A DNA stretch of 9,730 nucleotides from CAWHOW01 sp050013795 (GTDB lineage Bacteria; Bacteroidota; Bacteroidia; Bacteroidales; CG2-30-32-10): the NCBI GenBank assembly GCA_050013795.1, contig JBEKEO010000106.1, positions 1 through 9,730 on the forward strand, given 5' to 3'. The notes below the pieces were generated by a model. The model ran no database searches and was not told the origin of the DNA. It saw only the letters and a list, made by a program, of their open reading frames with translations. This document shows, piece by piece, positions 1-8,428 of this stretch; within the stretch, counting starts at the first letter, position 1, and each line of letters opens with the position of its first letter. A program made the position numbers and the translations under genes.

Positions 1-1
1 C

Positions 2-1738
2 GGCCCGGAAATAATGATAAATGGCAATCATGCATCAGGTTCCGATTACGCATTTAATCTGTATAACGTTTCAGGTGTGACCATCAAGGGGTTTATCATT
101 GGCGGGTTTACTGATGGCATTGAGATTGACGGTAACAGTCACAACAATTCAGTAATTGGAAATTATATAGGGTGTAATTATAATGCCACTGATACGTTAA
201 GCAACACCGAAGGAATTGAGATCATGGGTGGCCCATATAGCAATACTATTGGAGGAGCAACAGCAGACAAGCAAAATATTGTTTCCGGCAATAAGGATGT
301 GGGTATTCGCGCAGTAAACTCCAACAGTAATATTATTAAAGGAAATTATGTGGGGCTTAATCGTACAGGAAATGCTGCCATTAAAAACACCGAAGGCATT
401 AGCATTGAAGGGACTTCAAAATATAATATCATTGGTGGCTATACTGCTGCAGAAAGAAATTATGTATCAGGAAATGATGCTTACGGTATTACTGTTTATG
501 GAGACTATAATATAATTATAGGAAATTTTGTCGGCACAGATATTACCGGAACAGATTCAGTTCCCAATACCTATGGTGTATTATTTGATGAAGGCGCTTG
601 TTATAACAGGCTTGGAGGAACCGCAGCAGGAGCAGGAAACTTAATGTCAGGTAATTCAGGCTACGGTGTTTTTATTTATAATCTCAGCACACTAGCTGAT
701 ACAGTTGTCGGAAATCTTATAGGAACAGATGTTACCGGCACTCTGCCCCTACCCAATACAAACGGCATGGTGATAGATGGTATCGCTTCTAAACATTATA
801 TTGACAATAATGTAATTTCAGCTAATCGTCAATGTGGCATAGATATTCATATTAGCGGAACCGACAGCAATGTAATTGTTCGAAATAAGATCGGGACAGA
901 TATTACCGGAACACAAGCTTTAGGAAATGCAATTGATGGAATCCGTATTGCTGAAGGAGGACAACATAATATGATAGGGTTACCAGGCAAAGGAAATATT
1001 ATAGCATATAACGGAGGCAATGGAATTACCTTGATGACTGCTGCCGACTTATACAATACAATTTCAGAAAATTCGATATATAGTAATGCATCTCTCGGCA
1101 TTGATCTTTATCCTGCCGGTGTAAATGCCAATGATGCCGGAAGTTCTGATACGGCAGGTCCGAATGAACTGATGAATTATCCTGTGATCCAGAATGTGAA
1201 CCTGAATGCCATAAGCGGAATCACCTCTGTTTCCGGAACAATTGATCATACTATACATGGCGGATCTAACGGGATAAGAATAGAATTATTTAAATCAGAT
1301 AATAATATTTCCGGTTACGGAGAAGGAAAAGAATTTATTGGTTATGCTATTTCGGATGGTTCTGGCAACTGGTCGTTTAATTGTTCCTGCCTTGGGAGCA
1401 GTGATATTGTTACTTCAACAGCCACCGACCTTCGGGGAAACACTTCTGAGTTCTCATTAAACAGCAGTGTTATTACCTCAGTAAATGATAATACTTTAGA
1501 CAATAATTTAAAATTGTATCCTAACCCTGCAAGTTCTGTTTTAGTAGTAGAATTTTCAAATGAAACGTTTCAAAATGCAGATTGTAAAATCATAAATGCT
1601 ATTGGAGAAGTTGTTCTTAATGGAAATTTGAAAGGAAAGAAAAACATCATTGATATAAACAGCCTGACAGAAGGAGTTTATCTTTTGCAATTAAATAACG
1701 GGAATGATATTATTATAAGAAAGATAATAAAGCATTAG
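2..1738 (+). CDS. Secreted right-handed parallel beta-helix protein with T9SS sorting domain (5' end outside window)
   Basis: The reading frame is open to the left edge (Gly-Pro-Glu-Ile precede the first Met at 14), so the true start lies upstream and 14 is probably an internal Met. Counting from that Met, residues 1 to about 365 are beta-helix coils. A landmark of the type I/V-G-x-D-x-T-G-T followed by N-T-x-G-I recurs near residues 52, 114, 174, 237 and 293, about 60 residues apart, with IIGG and N-x-(V/I)-S-G-N turns between. Residues 361-391 carry the GIDL-x5-NDAG-x2-DT-x6-NYPV motif that commonly ends such helices. An Ig-like beta domain follows (about 393-485, ending ATDLRGNTSEFS). Residues 498-574 form a type A T9SS C-terminal domain starting NLKLYPNPAS, with GVYLLQL near the end. 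The protein should be exported by Sec, then T9SS, and anchored or released at the surface. The ligand is unknown: beta-helices of this kind occur in adhesins and polysaccharide-active proteins, and I see no catalytic signature. Confidence 0.9.
   Translation, partial: GPEIMINGNHASGSDYAFNLYNVSGVTIKGFIIGGFTDGIEIDGNSHNNSVIGNYIGCNYNATDTLSNTEGIEIMGGPYSNTIGGATADKQNIVSGNKDVGIRAVNSNSNIIKGNYVGLNRTGNAAIKNTEGISIEGTSKYNIIGGYTAAERNYVSGNDAYGITVYGDYNIIIGNFVGTDITGTDSVPNTYGVLFDEGACYNRLGGTAAGAGNLMSGNSGYGVFIYNLSTLADTVVGNLIGTDVTGTLPLPNTNGMVIDGIASKHYIDNNVISANRQCGIDIHISGTDSNVIVRNKIGTDITGTQALGNAIDGIRIAEGGQHNMIGLPGKGNIIAYNGGNGITLMTAADLYNTISENSIYSNASLGIDLYPAGVNANDAGSSDTAGPNELMNYPVIQNVNLNAISGITSVSGTIDHTIHGGSNGIRIELFKSDNNISGYGEGKEFIGYAISDGSGNWSFNCSCLGSSDIVTSTATDLRGNTSEFSLNSSVITSVNDNTLDNNLKLYPNPASSVLVVEFSNETFQNADCKIINAIGEVVLNGNLKGKKNIIDINSLTEGVYLLQLNNGNDIIIRKIIKH
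533..913 (+). repeat. DNA-level repeats encoding beta-helix coils
   Basis: Three near-identical 21-nt segments at 533-553, 722-742 and 893-913 (core ACAGAT(A/G)TTACCGG) encode the G-T-D-(I/V)-T-G-T turn. They are 189 and 171 nt apart, both multiples of three. A more diverged copy lies near 353, 180 nt before the first. They are part of the coding sequence and reflect internal duplication of about 60-residue blocks, not a separate element. Confidence 0.75.
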
Positions 1739-1796
1739 AACTTCACTGTTCTGAAGCAGTAAGAAGGTTCTTCCAATTATTAAAATAAGATGGAAG

Positions 1797-3179
1797 CTAA
1801 AAAAGGATTTTAAAGGTTTGCGATCCTTTATTTGAATTTATTCTCAGCAAATAAATACCTTTGGGAAAACCAGAACAAGAAATTGCCGCTGATTTATTAA
1901 AAGCCAAATGCTTTAGTTTTTGCCCGCATAAATTATACACATAGGCATCAGCCGCAACATCGCGCTGCATATTAATATGAATCAGCTGTGTCTGGTAATC
2001 TTCGGAAACAGTTATCAAACTCTTTGAATTGTCTTTATTCTCAATTCCAGTAACAGTGGGTTGGAACAGCCATTCAAAAGCAGGACTATAATCTTGACTC
2101 CAATAGTATTCACTGTGCTGTCCACCTGTTACAGTTTGAAAATTCATTTCTGCACTGGAAAAACCGGATGATAACAATGTATCATACACATGCTGCATAT
2201 CAGTAATCATTGATGAATCTTCCTGTGTTCCGGCAACAAAATAAATTCTCATATTTTGCAAATGCCCCTCCGACTTAATGAAAGTATAGACAGAATCGGA
2301 GAACCAGAAGGAAGGTGAAAAGACACCTGCTTTTGAAAACACATCCTGATGCTTGATAGCACCATAGAAAGAGATAAGTCCGCCTAAAGAACTTCCCATA
2401 ATGCCCGTATTTTCTCTGTCAGGTAATGTACGAAAATAACTATCAATAAAAGGTTTTAATGTATTGCAAATAAAAGAAACGTACTCATCTCCCTGTCCAC
2501 CGCCATAGGAAGTGTTTACCCATGGTGAATATTCGTTAATTCTTTCAGGTCCATTATCAATACCAACTACAATAGCTTCCGGGCTAAATACAGAAGATAA
2601 ATAATCCATGCTTTCATCAACGCCCCATTCCTGGCTAAAACAATATACTTCATCGAAAAGGTTTTGTCCGTCCTGCATATATAAAACAGGATAATGATTA
2701 TTGGTGGTATAATAATCAACAGGCAGATAAACCCATATCCTGCGCTGCCTGCCTAACTGAGGAATGGCAAAGTCAAGGTCCAGAATCTTTGTATTTCCGA
2801 CAGCAGTGTGTGATCCCAGCATATCTTTCCAGTTTTCAACCGTATCATTAAGTGTCATACCATTAGAAAAAATAAATGTCCTGTTGGAAATATCGTTGCC
2901 GTTGAGTGTTGTTTCTACATTTGTCCATGCTCCCCGGGTGAATTTATATTGCACAGTGGAATCCTGATCACCACTGATAGTTATCGAATACGTTCCATCA
3001 GTATTCGGGATCATGCGATAAGAAGGATCAGCAGGATTCCAACTGTTAAAGGTTCCTGAAATAAAAATAGTATCAAGCAATGGAGTATACCATTCGGGAA
3101 CACTTTTGATATTAATAGTTGCCTGACCGGAAACAAGAAATGGCAACAGAAACATTATAATAATGCCTGCTTTTTTCAT
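1797..3179 (-). CDS. Secreted esterase (esterase D / CE1-like alpha/beta hydrolase) with N-terminal starch-binding-like domain and T9SS tail
   Basis: The ATG at 3179 gives MKKAGIII and a clean signal peptide; the frame can extend three codons to a TTG at 3188, but MKK is the better start. The 460-residue protein has, in order: a signal peptide (1-18) probably cut before Gln19, a common Bacteroidota pattern; an early-set/CBM20- or CBM48-like beta domain (about 25-115, with SGTFNSWNP, YKFTRGAW and NGNDISNRTF); a putative-esterase alpha/beta hydrolase domain (about 130-375); and a T9SS C-terminal domain (about 382-460, with VYNLCGQKL and GIYLLRI). The nucleophile is Ser264 in GSSLG, the catalytic His is probably His355 in GGQHSEYYW, and the acid probably Glu320 or Asp321 in GTQEDSS. 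Relatives include feruloyl and acetyl-xylan esterases and siderophore esterases, so the substrate is uncertain. The N-terminal module resembles those that bind alpha-glucans or contact the catalytic domain. The gene lies 27 nt after fabG and is probably transcribed with it. Confidence 0.87.
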   Translation of the reverse strand: MKKAGIIIMFLLPFLVSGQATINIKSVPEWYTPLLDTIFISGTFNSWNPADPSYRMIPNTDGTYSITISGDQDSTVQYKFTRGAWTNVETTLNGNDISNRTFIFSNGMTLNDTVENWKDMLGSHTAVGNTKILDLDFAIPQLGRQRRIWVYLPVDYYTTNNHYPVLYMQDGQNLFDEVYCFSQEWGVDESMDYLSSVFSPEAIVVGIDNGPERINEYSPWVNTSYGGGQGDEYVSFICNTLKPFIDSYFRTLPDRENTGIMGSSLGGLISFYGAIKHQDVFSKAGVFSPSFWFSDSVYTFIKSEGHLQNMRIYFVAGTQEDSSMITDMQHVYDTLLSSGFSSAEMNFQTVTGGQHSEYYWSQDYSPAFEWLFQPTVTGIENKDNSKSLITVSEDYQTQLIHINMQRDVAADAYVYNLCGQKLKHLAFNKSAAISCSGFPKGIYLLRINSNKGSQTFKILF

Positions 3180-3206
3180 ATGGAACAAATTAAATATATA
3201 TTATTA

Positions 3207-3953
3207 TTAGGTCATCATTCCGCCACAAACAGGGATAACCTGCCCGTTCACATAATCGGAAAGATAAGAAGCAAGGAATATGGCAACGTTTGCAACATCA
3301 GTAGTAGTACCAACGCGTTTTAATGGAATATCATTTATCCAGTTCTTCTTTACTTCTTCGGGAAGTTTTGCTGTCATTTCAGTTTCAATGAAACCGGGAG
3401 CTATAGCATTGCAGCGGATATTACGCGAGCCTAATTCCTGTGCAATAGATTTAGTAAAACCTATTATTCCAGCTTTGGATGCAGAGTAGTTGGATTGCCC
3501 TCCGTTGCCTTCAACACCCACTACAGAACTCATATTTATAATTGAGCCATTCCTTTGCTTTATCATCACTTTCTGAACAGCTTTTGTAAGATTAAATACA
3601 GATTTCAGGTTCACACTCATTACCATATCCCAATCCTTTTCGCTCATGCGAAGCAAAAGATTATCCTTAGTGATTCCTGCGTTGTTTACCAGGATATCTA
3701 TGGTCTGAAATTCAGTGAGTATATCATCAATAAGCTTTTCAGAAGCAGCTAAAGAACTTGCATCTGAAGCATATCCTTTAGCTTTTACGCCAAGTGCTTT
3801 CATTTCCTTTTCAAGAAATACAGCATTATCATCATAAAAAAGATCAGAGAATGCAACATTTGCACCTTGTTCAGCGAACTTTAATGCAATAGTTCTGCCG
3901 ATGCCTCTGCAGGCGCCGGTAATAAGGGCTGTTTTTCCTTCCAGTAATTTCAT
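3207..3953 (-). CDS. fabG: 3-oxoacyl-[acyl-carrier-protein] reductase (SDR family)
   Basis: This 248-residue classical short-chain dehydrogenase has the usual FabG length. It should reduce 3-oxoacyl-ACP to 3-hydroxyacyl-ACP in cytoplasmic type II fatty-acid synthesis. Visible motifs are the dinucleotide loop TGACRGIG (12-19), NNAG (90-93), Asn115 in VNLKS, and the catalytic Ser143, Tyr156 and Lys160 (YSASK), followed by NAIAPGFIET (182-191) and a C-terminal GG-M-M-T. Asp37 at the end of the second strand would by general SDR rules favour NAD(H), but the same Asp is, as I recall, common in Bacteroidota FabG, so cofactor choice is open. The catalytic set is complete. The stop is followed by two more in-frame TAA codons (3209-3201). 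The gene lies 42 nt after the glycogen fusion and 27 nt before the esterase. SDRs are often misassigned, but similarity along the whole length supports FabG. Confidence 0.9.
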   Translation of the reverse strand: MKLLEGKTALITGACRGIGRTIALKFAEQGANVAFSDLFYDDNAVFLEKEMKALGVKAKGYASDASSLAASEKLIDDILTEFQTIDILVNNAGITKDNLLLRMSEKDWDMVMSVNLKSVFNLTKAVQKVMIKQRNGSIINMSSVVGVEGNGGQSNYSASKAGIIGFTKSIAQELGSRNIRCNAIAPGFIETEMTAKLPEEVKKNWINDIPLKRVGTTTDVANVAIFLASYLSDYVNGQVIPVCGGMMT

Positions 3954-3977
3954 AAGATATGTTTAAATATTCCAGTG

Positions 3978-3985
3978 CAAAAATA
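3978..3985 (-). promoter_or_regulatory. Possible -7 box upstream of fabG
   Basis: On the minus strand this reads TATTTTTG, an exact match to the Bacteroidota -7 consensus TAnnTTTG. It would place the start of transcription roughly 18 nt before the fabG ATG. No TTTG lies at the expected -33 distance, and in AT-rich DNA such a box can arise by chance. If real, fabG and the esterase gene could be transcribed independently of the glycogen gene. Confidence 0.25.
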
Positions 3986-3995
3986 TCAATAATAA

Positions 3996-6900
3996 TTAAA
4001 TCCACCTGATAAGGTTGAAATCCTGCCGATGAGGCAGCAAAGGATTCTTCGGATACATTCTGAAAGCATAATCGAATACACCAGTATGGGTAATAAAAAT
4101 CTGAATCTGATACGTAACCTTATGATCTTCAGCTTTCATCATTTCCATTTCTTTTTGATAAAATATTTCCTTCACTTCATCCATTTCCTTATGCCCGAAA
4201 ATTACTTCTATCCCGATATCAGTGGAAGGAATTTCATTAAGTTCCAATGTGATCTCAGCATGAAATTTTTCACCAAGTTTGAACTGGCGTTTACTGGAAT
4301 CGGGCAAATTAACGGAAACGACTTCTATGCTTTCCCATCCGCGTATCATTTTCTTTTTCCATAATGAGATCTTTTTCGCCATCTCATAATCGTTCTCCTT
4401 CAGCATTTTTGAACGTTCGAACAATCTGGAATAATACTTAGTGAAATATTCATCTATCATTCTTTTTGTAGTGAACTGAGGAGCTATTTCAGCTATGGTG
4501 TTTTTAATATATGAAATCCATTTTGAAGGTATTCCCTGCTTATCCCGTTTATAGAAAGTGGGGATTATTGAGTTTTCAAGTATTTCATAAATGGTCTCTG
4601 CATCCAGCTCATCCTGAAACTGAGGGTTTTTATATGTAACTTCTTCCTTCAGCGCCCAGCCTGCCTTTTCAATATATCCTTCAGCCCACCATCCGTCGAG
4701 AACGCTGAAATTAACCACGCCGTTCATCACTGCTTTTTGCCCTGATGTTCCCGATGCCTCAAGAGGCCTTTCTGGTGTATTCAGCCAGATATCCACACCC
4801 TGAACCAACTTGGAAGCAATGGTCATATCATAATTTTCAATAAAGACTATCTTGCCGATAAATTCTTTTTGTTTGGAAACTTCAATAATTTGCTTAATAA
4901 GATTCTGTCCTTCCACATCGGCTGGATGGGCTTTCCCTGCGAAGATAAACTGAACCGGCATCTTTGGTTTATTAACTATCTTGGCAAGTTTTTCAAGGTT
5001 CTTAAAAAGAAGATACGCCCTTTTATATGTTGCAAACCTTCGTGCAAATCCTATAGTCAAAGCATTTTCATTAAAGGAATCAATGATCTCAAGGATATTT
5101 TTGGGATTGTCCTGACGCTTTGTAAGATTTTCCTCAACATGCACTTTCAGAAAGTCAATCAGTTCCTTCCGCTGGGTTTGCCTTATCTTCCAAACTTCTT
5201 CATCGGATACATGGAATATTTTTTTCCAGTGCTCTTTATTTGACCAGTCTTTTTCAAAGTCTTCCCCGAACTGCATGTTATATAATTGCTGCCATCTTTT
5301 TGCAGTCCAGGTAGGATAATGCACCCCATTGGTAACATAGCCTATATGCAGTTCATCAGGGAAGAATCCTTCCCATAAATGTTGAAACATTTCGCGCGAA
5401 ACACCTCCATGTATGCGGCTTACACCATTGACTTCCTGCGAAAGCTTCACGGCAAGTACACTCATGGAAAACTTATTATTCGGGTCATTTTCCTTTTCTC
5501 GTCCCAGGTTCATGAATGTATCCCAGTCAATATTTAAACGGTCAGCATAATGCGGAATGTATGCCCTTAAAAGATCTTCACTAAAAACATCGTGCCCTGC
5601 AGGAACAGGCGTATGCGTAGTAAATAAAGTCGATGCTCTTACTATTTCCATAGCTTCCCTGAACACAAAGAAATCATCCTGCACGAATTTCCGCATCCTT
5701 TCAATGCCAATAAAAGCGGCATGTCCTTCGTTGCAATGATATATATCAGGATGTATGTCAACAGCATCAAGCAACCTGATACCTCCAACACCAAGCAATA
5801 GCTCCTGTTTCAAACGATTCTCATTATTACCGCCATAAAGCTGGTGTGTAATGGTCCTGTCTTCAGCAATATTATCTTCAATATCTGTATCAAGCAAATA
5901 CAAAGGGATACGACCGACATCCACTCTCCATACTTTAGCCAATAATGTACGACCGGGAAGAGCCAGACGAATTTTAAGCCAGTTATTCTCATTACCGTGA
6001 TCTTCACTATCATTAATTCTGACAGGTATTAAAGGAAGATGTGAAAACTTCTGGGGAATATATGCTTCCAGTTGTTCACCGGTGGGTGAAAGTTCCTGCT
6101 TAAAATATCCGTAACGGTATAATAAGCCCACTCCTACTATATTGACATTTGAATCACTCGCCTGTTTAAGGTAATCACCGGCAAGAATGCCAAGCCCTCC
6201 TGAAAATATCTTCAGCGAATCGTGCAAGCCATATTCCATGCTGAAATATGCTATCTGTTCTTTAGGTTTATCGCATCCTGCCCGCATATATGCATCATAC
6301 TTTCCATAAACCTCTTTTAAATTTTTGATGAACTCCTCGTTCTTCTCCAGTTGAAGCAATTGTTCATACGTTAATGCCTGCAGCATGGATATAGGGTTAT
6401 GATTCCACTTTTCCCACAGCACAGGGTTAATCATTTCAAAAAGGTCCTGCGCTTCATAATTCCACGTCCACCAAAGGTTTTTGGTAAGCCTTATCAGGTC
6501 GGATAATCCCTCAGGATAATCAGATTTGACAAGTATCTTTTTCCATATAGGTTTATTCTGCTGAACGGTTTTCAATACATGCAACAGCTCGGGAAGTTGT
6601 TTGCTCCTGTACTGGTCGGCACGTTCGTTTATCACTTTATTCAGCGTATTGCTGTACGCTTCGTTATAGCTTTTAATAAAATTTGACCATAACAATGAAC
6701 GGGAGATATCATAAGCTTTCTCTCTCGATTTTTTCTTTTCATCTGCATTCCTGTGCGTGCAACGCAATATAAGAGAAACTATCTGATCAGTGACTTCCGT
6801 ATCATTCTCGTCGTTACGGTCAATGACCGCAACACCATATTCCAGCTTGCCATATTTTGCATCCACCCATTTGCCAAAGCCTGAAAGCGATGTAGTGATA

Positions 6901-8267
6901 GTGGGTATATGAAAAGCAATACTTTCCAGCGGCGTATAACCCCATGGTTCGTAATACGAAGGAAACGCACTTATATCCATCCCTATCAGCAGGTCGTAAT
7001 AATGCATGTTGAAAATACCATCTGTTCCGTTGAGGTAGGAAGGAACAAAAATTATCTTCACCTTATCCGACTTCGAATTATTAAGCCCGTTTGATTTTAT
7101 TCTCTTAATGGAAGGGTCAAACTCAGCATCATGAAGATAATGGGTAAGGTAATCATTGGTAACAGGTGCATCAAAATTCGGTTTACCTATTCTGTCAAAA
7201 ATATCTCTTCTTGGTCCTGACTGATTTGCAGGAACAAGAATAAAAGCAATGACTTCATTGCCTACATCATCACGTTTATTAAGCTTTCCAAGCGAATCTA
7301 TAAAAAGGTCAATACCTTTATTCTTGAACTCATAACGCCCGCTGATGCATACCAGCATACTGCTGCGAGAAAGCTGCTGGTTTAACAAGGCTTCGGCAAC
7401 ATCAAAAAGCTTTTTCCTGGCTTCTTCCTTTTTGGTATCGAATACTTCTTTTGCAGGTACGAATGAATCTTCAAAACCATTGGGAGTAATGATATCCACC
7501 TCTTTTCCAAGAAAATATTTACACTCTTTGGCAGTGATCTCACTGACTGTAGTGAACGTATCAGATAGTTGTGCGGAAATCTTTTCGAGCGATTGCTTGG
7601 CAACAATATTAAAATCTTTCGCAAGTACATCGGCATTATATGTTTCAATATTCTTATAAAGTGGCAGCCCGTTCCCTGCAATACTGCGGGCAATGGCAGT
7701 GGCATGAGTGGTGAACACTGTTCCTGCCTGCGGCACCCTGTCTTTTAAATACAATATCCCTGCACCTGTCATCCATTCATGAAACTGTGTGATGATCTTA
7801 TCGCGCCCGGAACAATTATGAATATAAAAGCTTTCAATCACTTTGCCGGCGGCATAACCGAACATAGCCGGTTCAGTATAATCCCATTGTCCTGACAATG
7901 AATCAAGCTTGTAATTCTCCCAGAACTCGGCAAATATCTTATCCTTTATAGCGAAATACTGTGTGAAATCAACCAGAATGGCAACCGGCTTCCCTGCTAT
8001 ATTCCAGCGACCCACTTTTAAACGCAGCCCTTCGGATTCGGCTTCCTCCCTCCATGAACGGTACAGGAATTTATCTTCAATGAACTCGGGGTTTACGCTG
8101 GTTTCCTTCCAAACATCGGGGCCTATTAAAATATAATTATCATTGAATTCGTTAACCTGCGTAAGCGCCTTGGTTGAAATAACGGTATAAATGCCGCCCA
8201 CCTTATTACATACTTCCCAGCTTACTTCAAACAAATAATCGGGTTTCAACATGTTGTTTTCTGACAT
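3996..8267 (-). CDS. Glycogen synthase (GT3-like) / alpha-glucan phosphorylase (GT35) fusion protein
   Basis: A single uninterrupted 1423-residue frame begins at ATG 8267; Met6 is an alternative start. Residues 8 to about 545 are a GT3-type glycogen synthase of the eukaryote-like class: FEVSWEVCNKVGGIYTV at 13-29, Arg311 and Lys317 in GRYEFKNKG, and FPSYYEPWGYTPLES with Glu440 and Glu448 spaced E-x7-E. It should extend alpha-1,4-glucan from a nucleotide-sugar donor, probably UDP-glucose. Residues about 556 to 1423 are a complete short-form glucan phosphorylase: a DUF3417-like segment (LTKNLWWTWN, 594-603), YFSMEYGL, CNEGHAAF (845-852), HTPVPAGHDVF (885-895), ARRFATYKRA (1075-1084) and EASGTSGQK with the pyridoxal-phosphate lysine Lys1178. 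The C-terminal beta domain ends NPLLPHRQDFNLIRWI. This part should release glucose-1-phosphate. The synthase module lacks the arginine-rich C-terminal cluster that binds glucose-6-phosphate in yeast enzymes. Both catalytic sets look intact. The gene probably leads the run with fabG and the esterase. Confidence 0.92.
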   Translation of the reverse strand: MSENNMLKPDYLFEVSWEVCNKVGGIYTVISTKALTQVNEFNDNYILIGPDVWKETSVNPEFIEDKFLYRSWREEAESEGLRLKVGRWNIAGKPVAILVDFTQYFAIKDKIFAEFWENYKLDSLSGQWDYTEPAMFGYAAGKVIESFYIHNCSGRDKIITQFHEWMTGAGILYLKDRVPQAGTVFTTHATAIARSIAGNGLPLYKNIETYNADVLAKDFNIVAKQSLEKISAQLSDTFTTVSEITAKECKYFLGKEVDIITPNGFEDSFVPAKEVFDTKKEEARKKLFDVAEALLNQQLSRSSMLVCISGRYEFKNKGIDLFIDSLGKLNKRDDVGNEVIAFILVPANQSGPRRDIFDRIGKPNFDAPVTNDYLTHYLHDAEFDPSIKRIKSNGLNNSKSDKVKIIFVPSYLNGTDGIFNMHYYDLLIGMDISAFPSYYEPWGYTPLESIAFHIPTITTSLSGFGKWVDAKYGKLEYGVAVIDRNDENDTEVTDQIVSLILRCTHRNADEKKKSREKAYDISRSLLWSNFIKSYNEAYSNTLNKVINERADQYRSKQLPELLHVLKTVQQNKPIWKKILVKSDYPEGLSDLIRLTKNLWWTWNYEAQDLFEMINPVLWEKWNHNPISMLQALTYEQLLQLEKNEEFIKNLKEVYGKYDAYMRAGCDKPKEQIAYFSMEYGLHDSLKIFSGGLGILAGDYLKQASDSNVNIVGVGLLYRYGYFKQELSPTGEQLEAYIPQKFSHLPLIPVRINDSEDHGNENNWLKIRLALPGRTLLAKVWRVDVGRIPLYLLDTDIEDNIAEDRTITHQLYGGNNENRLKQELLLGVGGIRLLDAVDIHPDIYHCNEGHAAFIGIERMRKFVQDDFFVFREAMEIVRASTLFTTHTPVPAGHDVFSEDLLRAYIPHYADRLNIDWDTFMNLGREKENDPNNKFSMSVLAVKLSQEVNGVSRIHGGVSREMFQHLWEGFFPDELHIGYVTNGVHYPTWTAKRWQQLYNMQFGEDFEKDWSNKEHWKKIFHVSDEEVWKIRQTQRKELIDFLKVHVEENLTKRQDNPKNILEIIDSFNENALTIGFARRFATYKRAYLLFKNLEKLAKIVNKPKMPVQFIFAGKAHPADVEGQNLIKQIIEVSKQKEFIGKIVFIENYDMTIASKLVQGVDIWLNTPERPLEASGTSGQKAVMNGVVNFSVLDGWWAEGYIEKAGWALKEEVTYKNPQFQDELDAETIYEILENSIIPTFYKRDKQGIPSKWISYIKNTIAEIAPQFTTKRMIDEYFTKYYSRLFERSKMLKENDYEMAKKISLWKKKMIRGWESIEVVSVNLPDSSKRQFKLGEKFHAEITLELNEIPSTDIGIEVIFGHKEMDEVKEIFYQKEMEMMKAEDHKVTYQIQIFITHTGVFDYAFRMYPKNPLLPHRQDFNLIRWI

Positions 8268-8428
8268 AGTCTGATTTTTTATTCCTGTCGTTGAAAATGT
8301 AAAAATAATAATAAAATATGAAAATGCTTTTAATGGTTAATGGGGATTTTTTATAACAAGCAGCGTATCGGTTGAATAATCACTGTCATTTTTCAAAAAC
8401 ATCTCATCATTTGACTAATTCCTATCGT
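8268..8428. other. Upstream region of the glycogen fusion gene
   Basis: This 161-nt gap lies between the fusion start codon and the tandem array and should hold the leader and perhaps the promoter. The only -7-like box I see on the minus strand is TACATTTT (8301-8294), one mismatch from TAnnTTTG, with no good -33 partner. No Shine-Dalgarno sequence is present. In-phase, decayed copies of the 21-bp repeat may lie at 8366-8386 and 8408-8428 (12 and 11 of 21 matches to the first full unit). Confidence 0.35.

Noticed and set aside
1739..1796. Bidirectional terminator between the converging beta-helix and esterase genes
   Set aside because: Only 4-5 bp stems (for example CTTCA 1741-1745 with TGAAG 1752-1756) that exclude each other, and no T-run follows on either strand.
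3180..3188. TTG start three codons upstream for the esterase
   Set aside because: The ATG at 3179 begins a standard MKK signal peptide; the upstream codons add nothing typical.
4029..7705. Several 60-124 codon frames on either strand inside the glycogen fusion gene
   Set aside because: They overlap a long, clearly conserved coding sequence in other frames and match no protein family.
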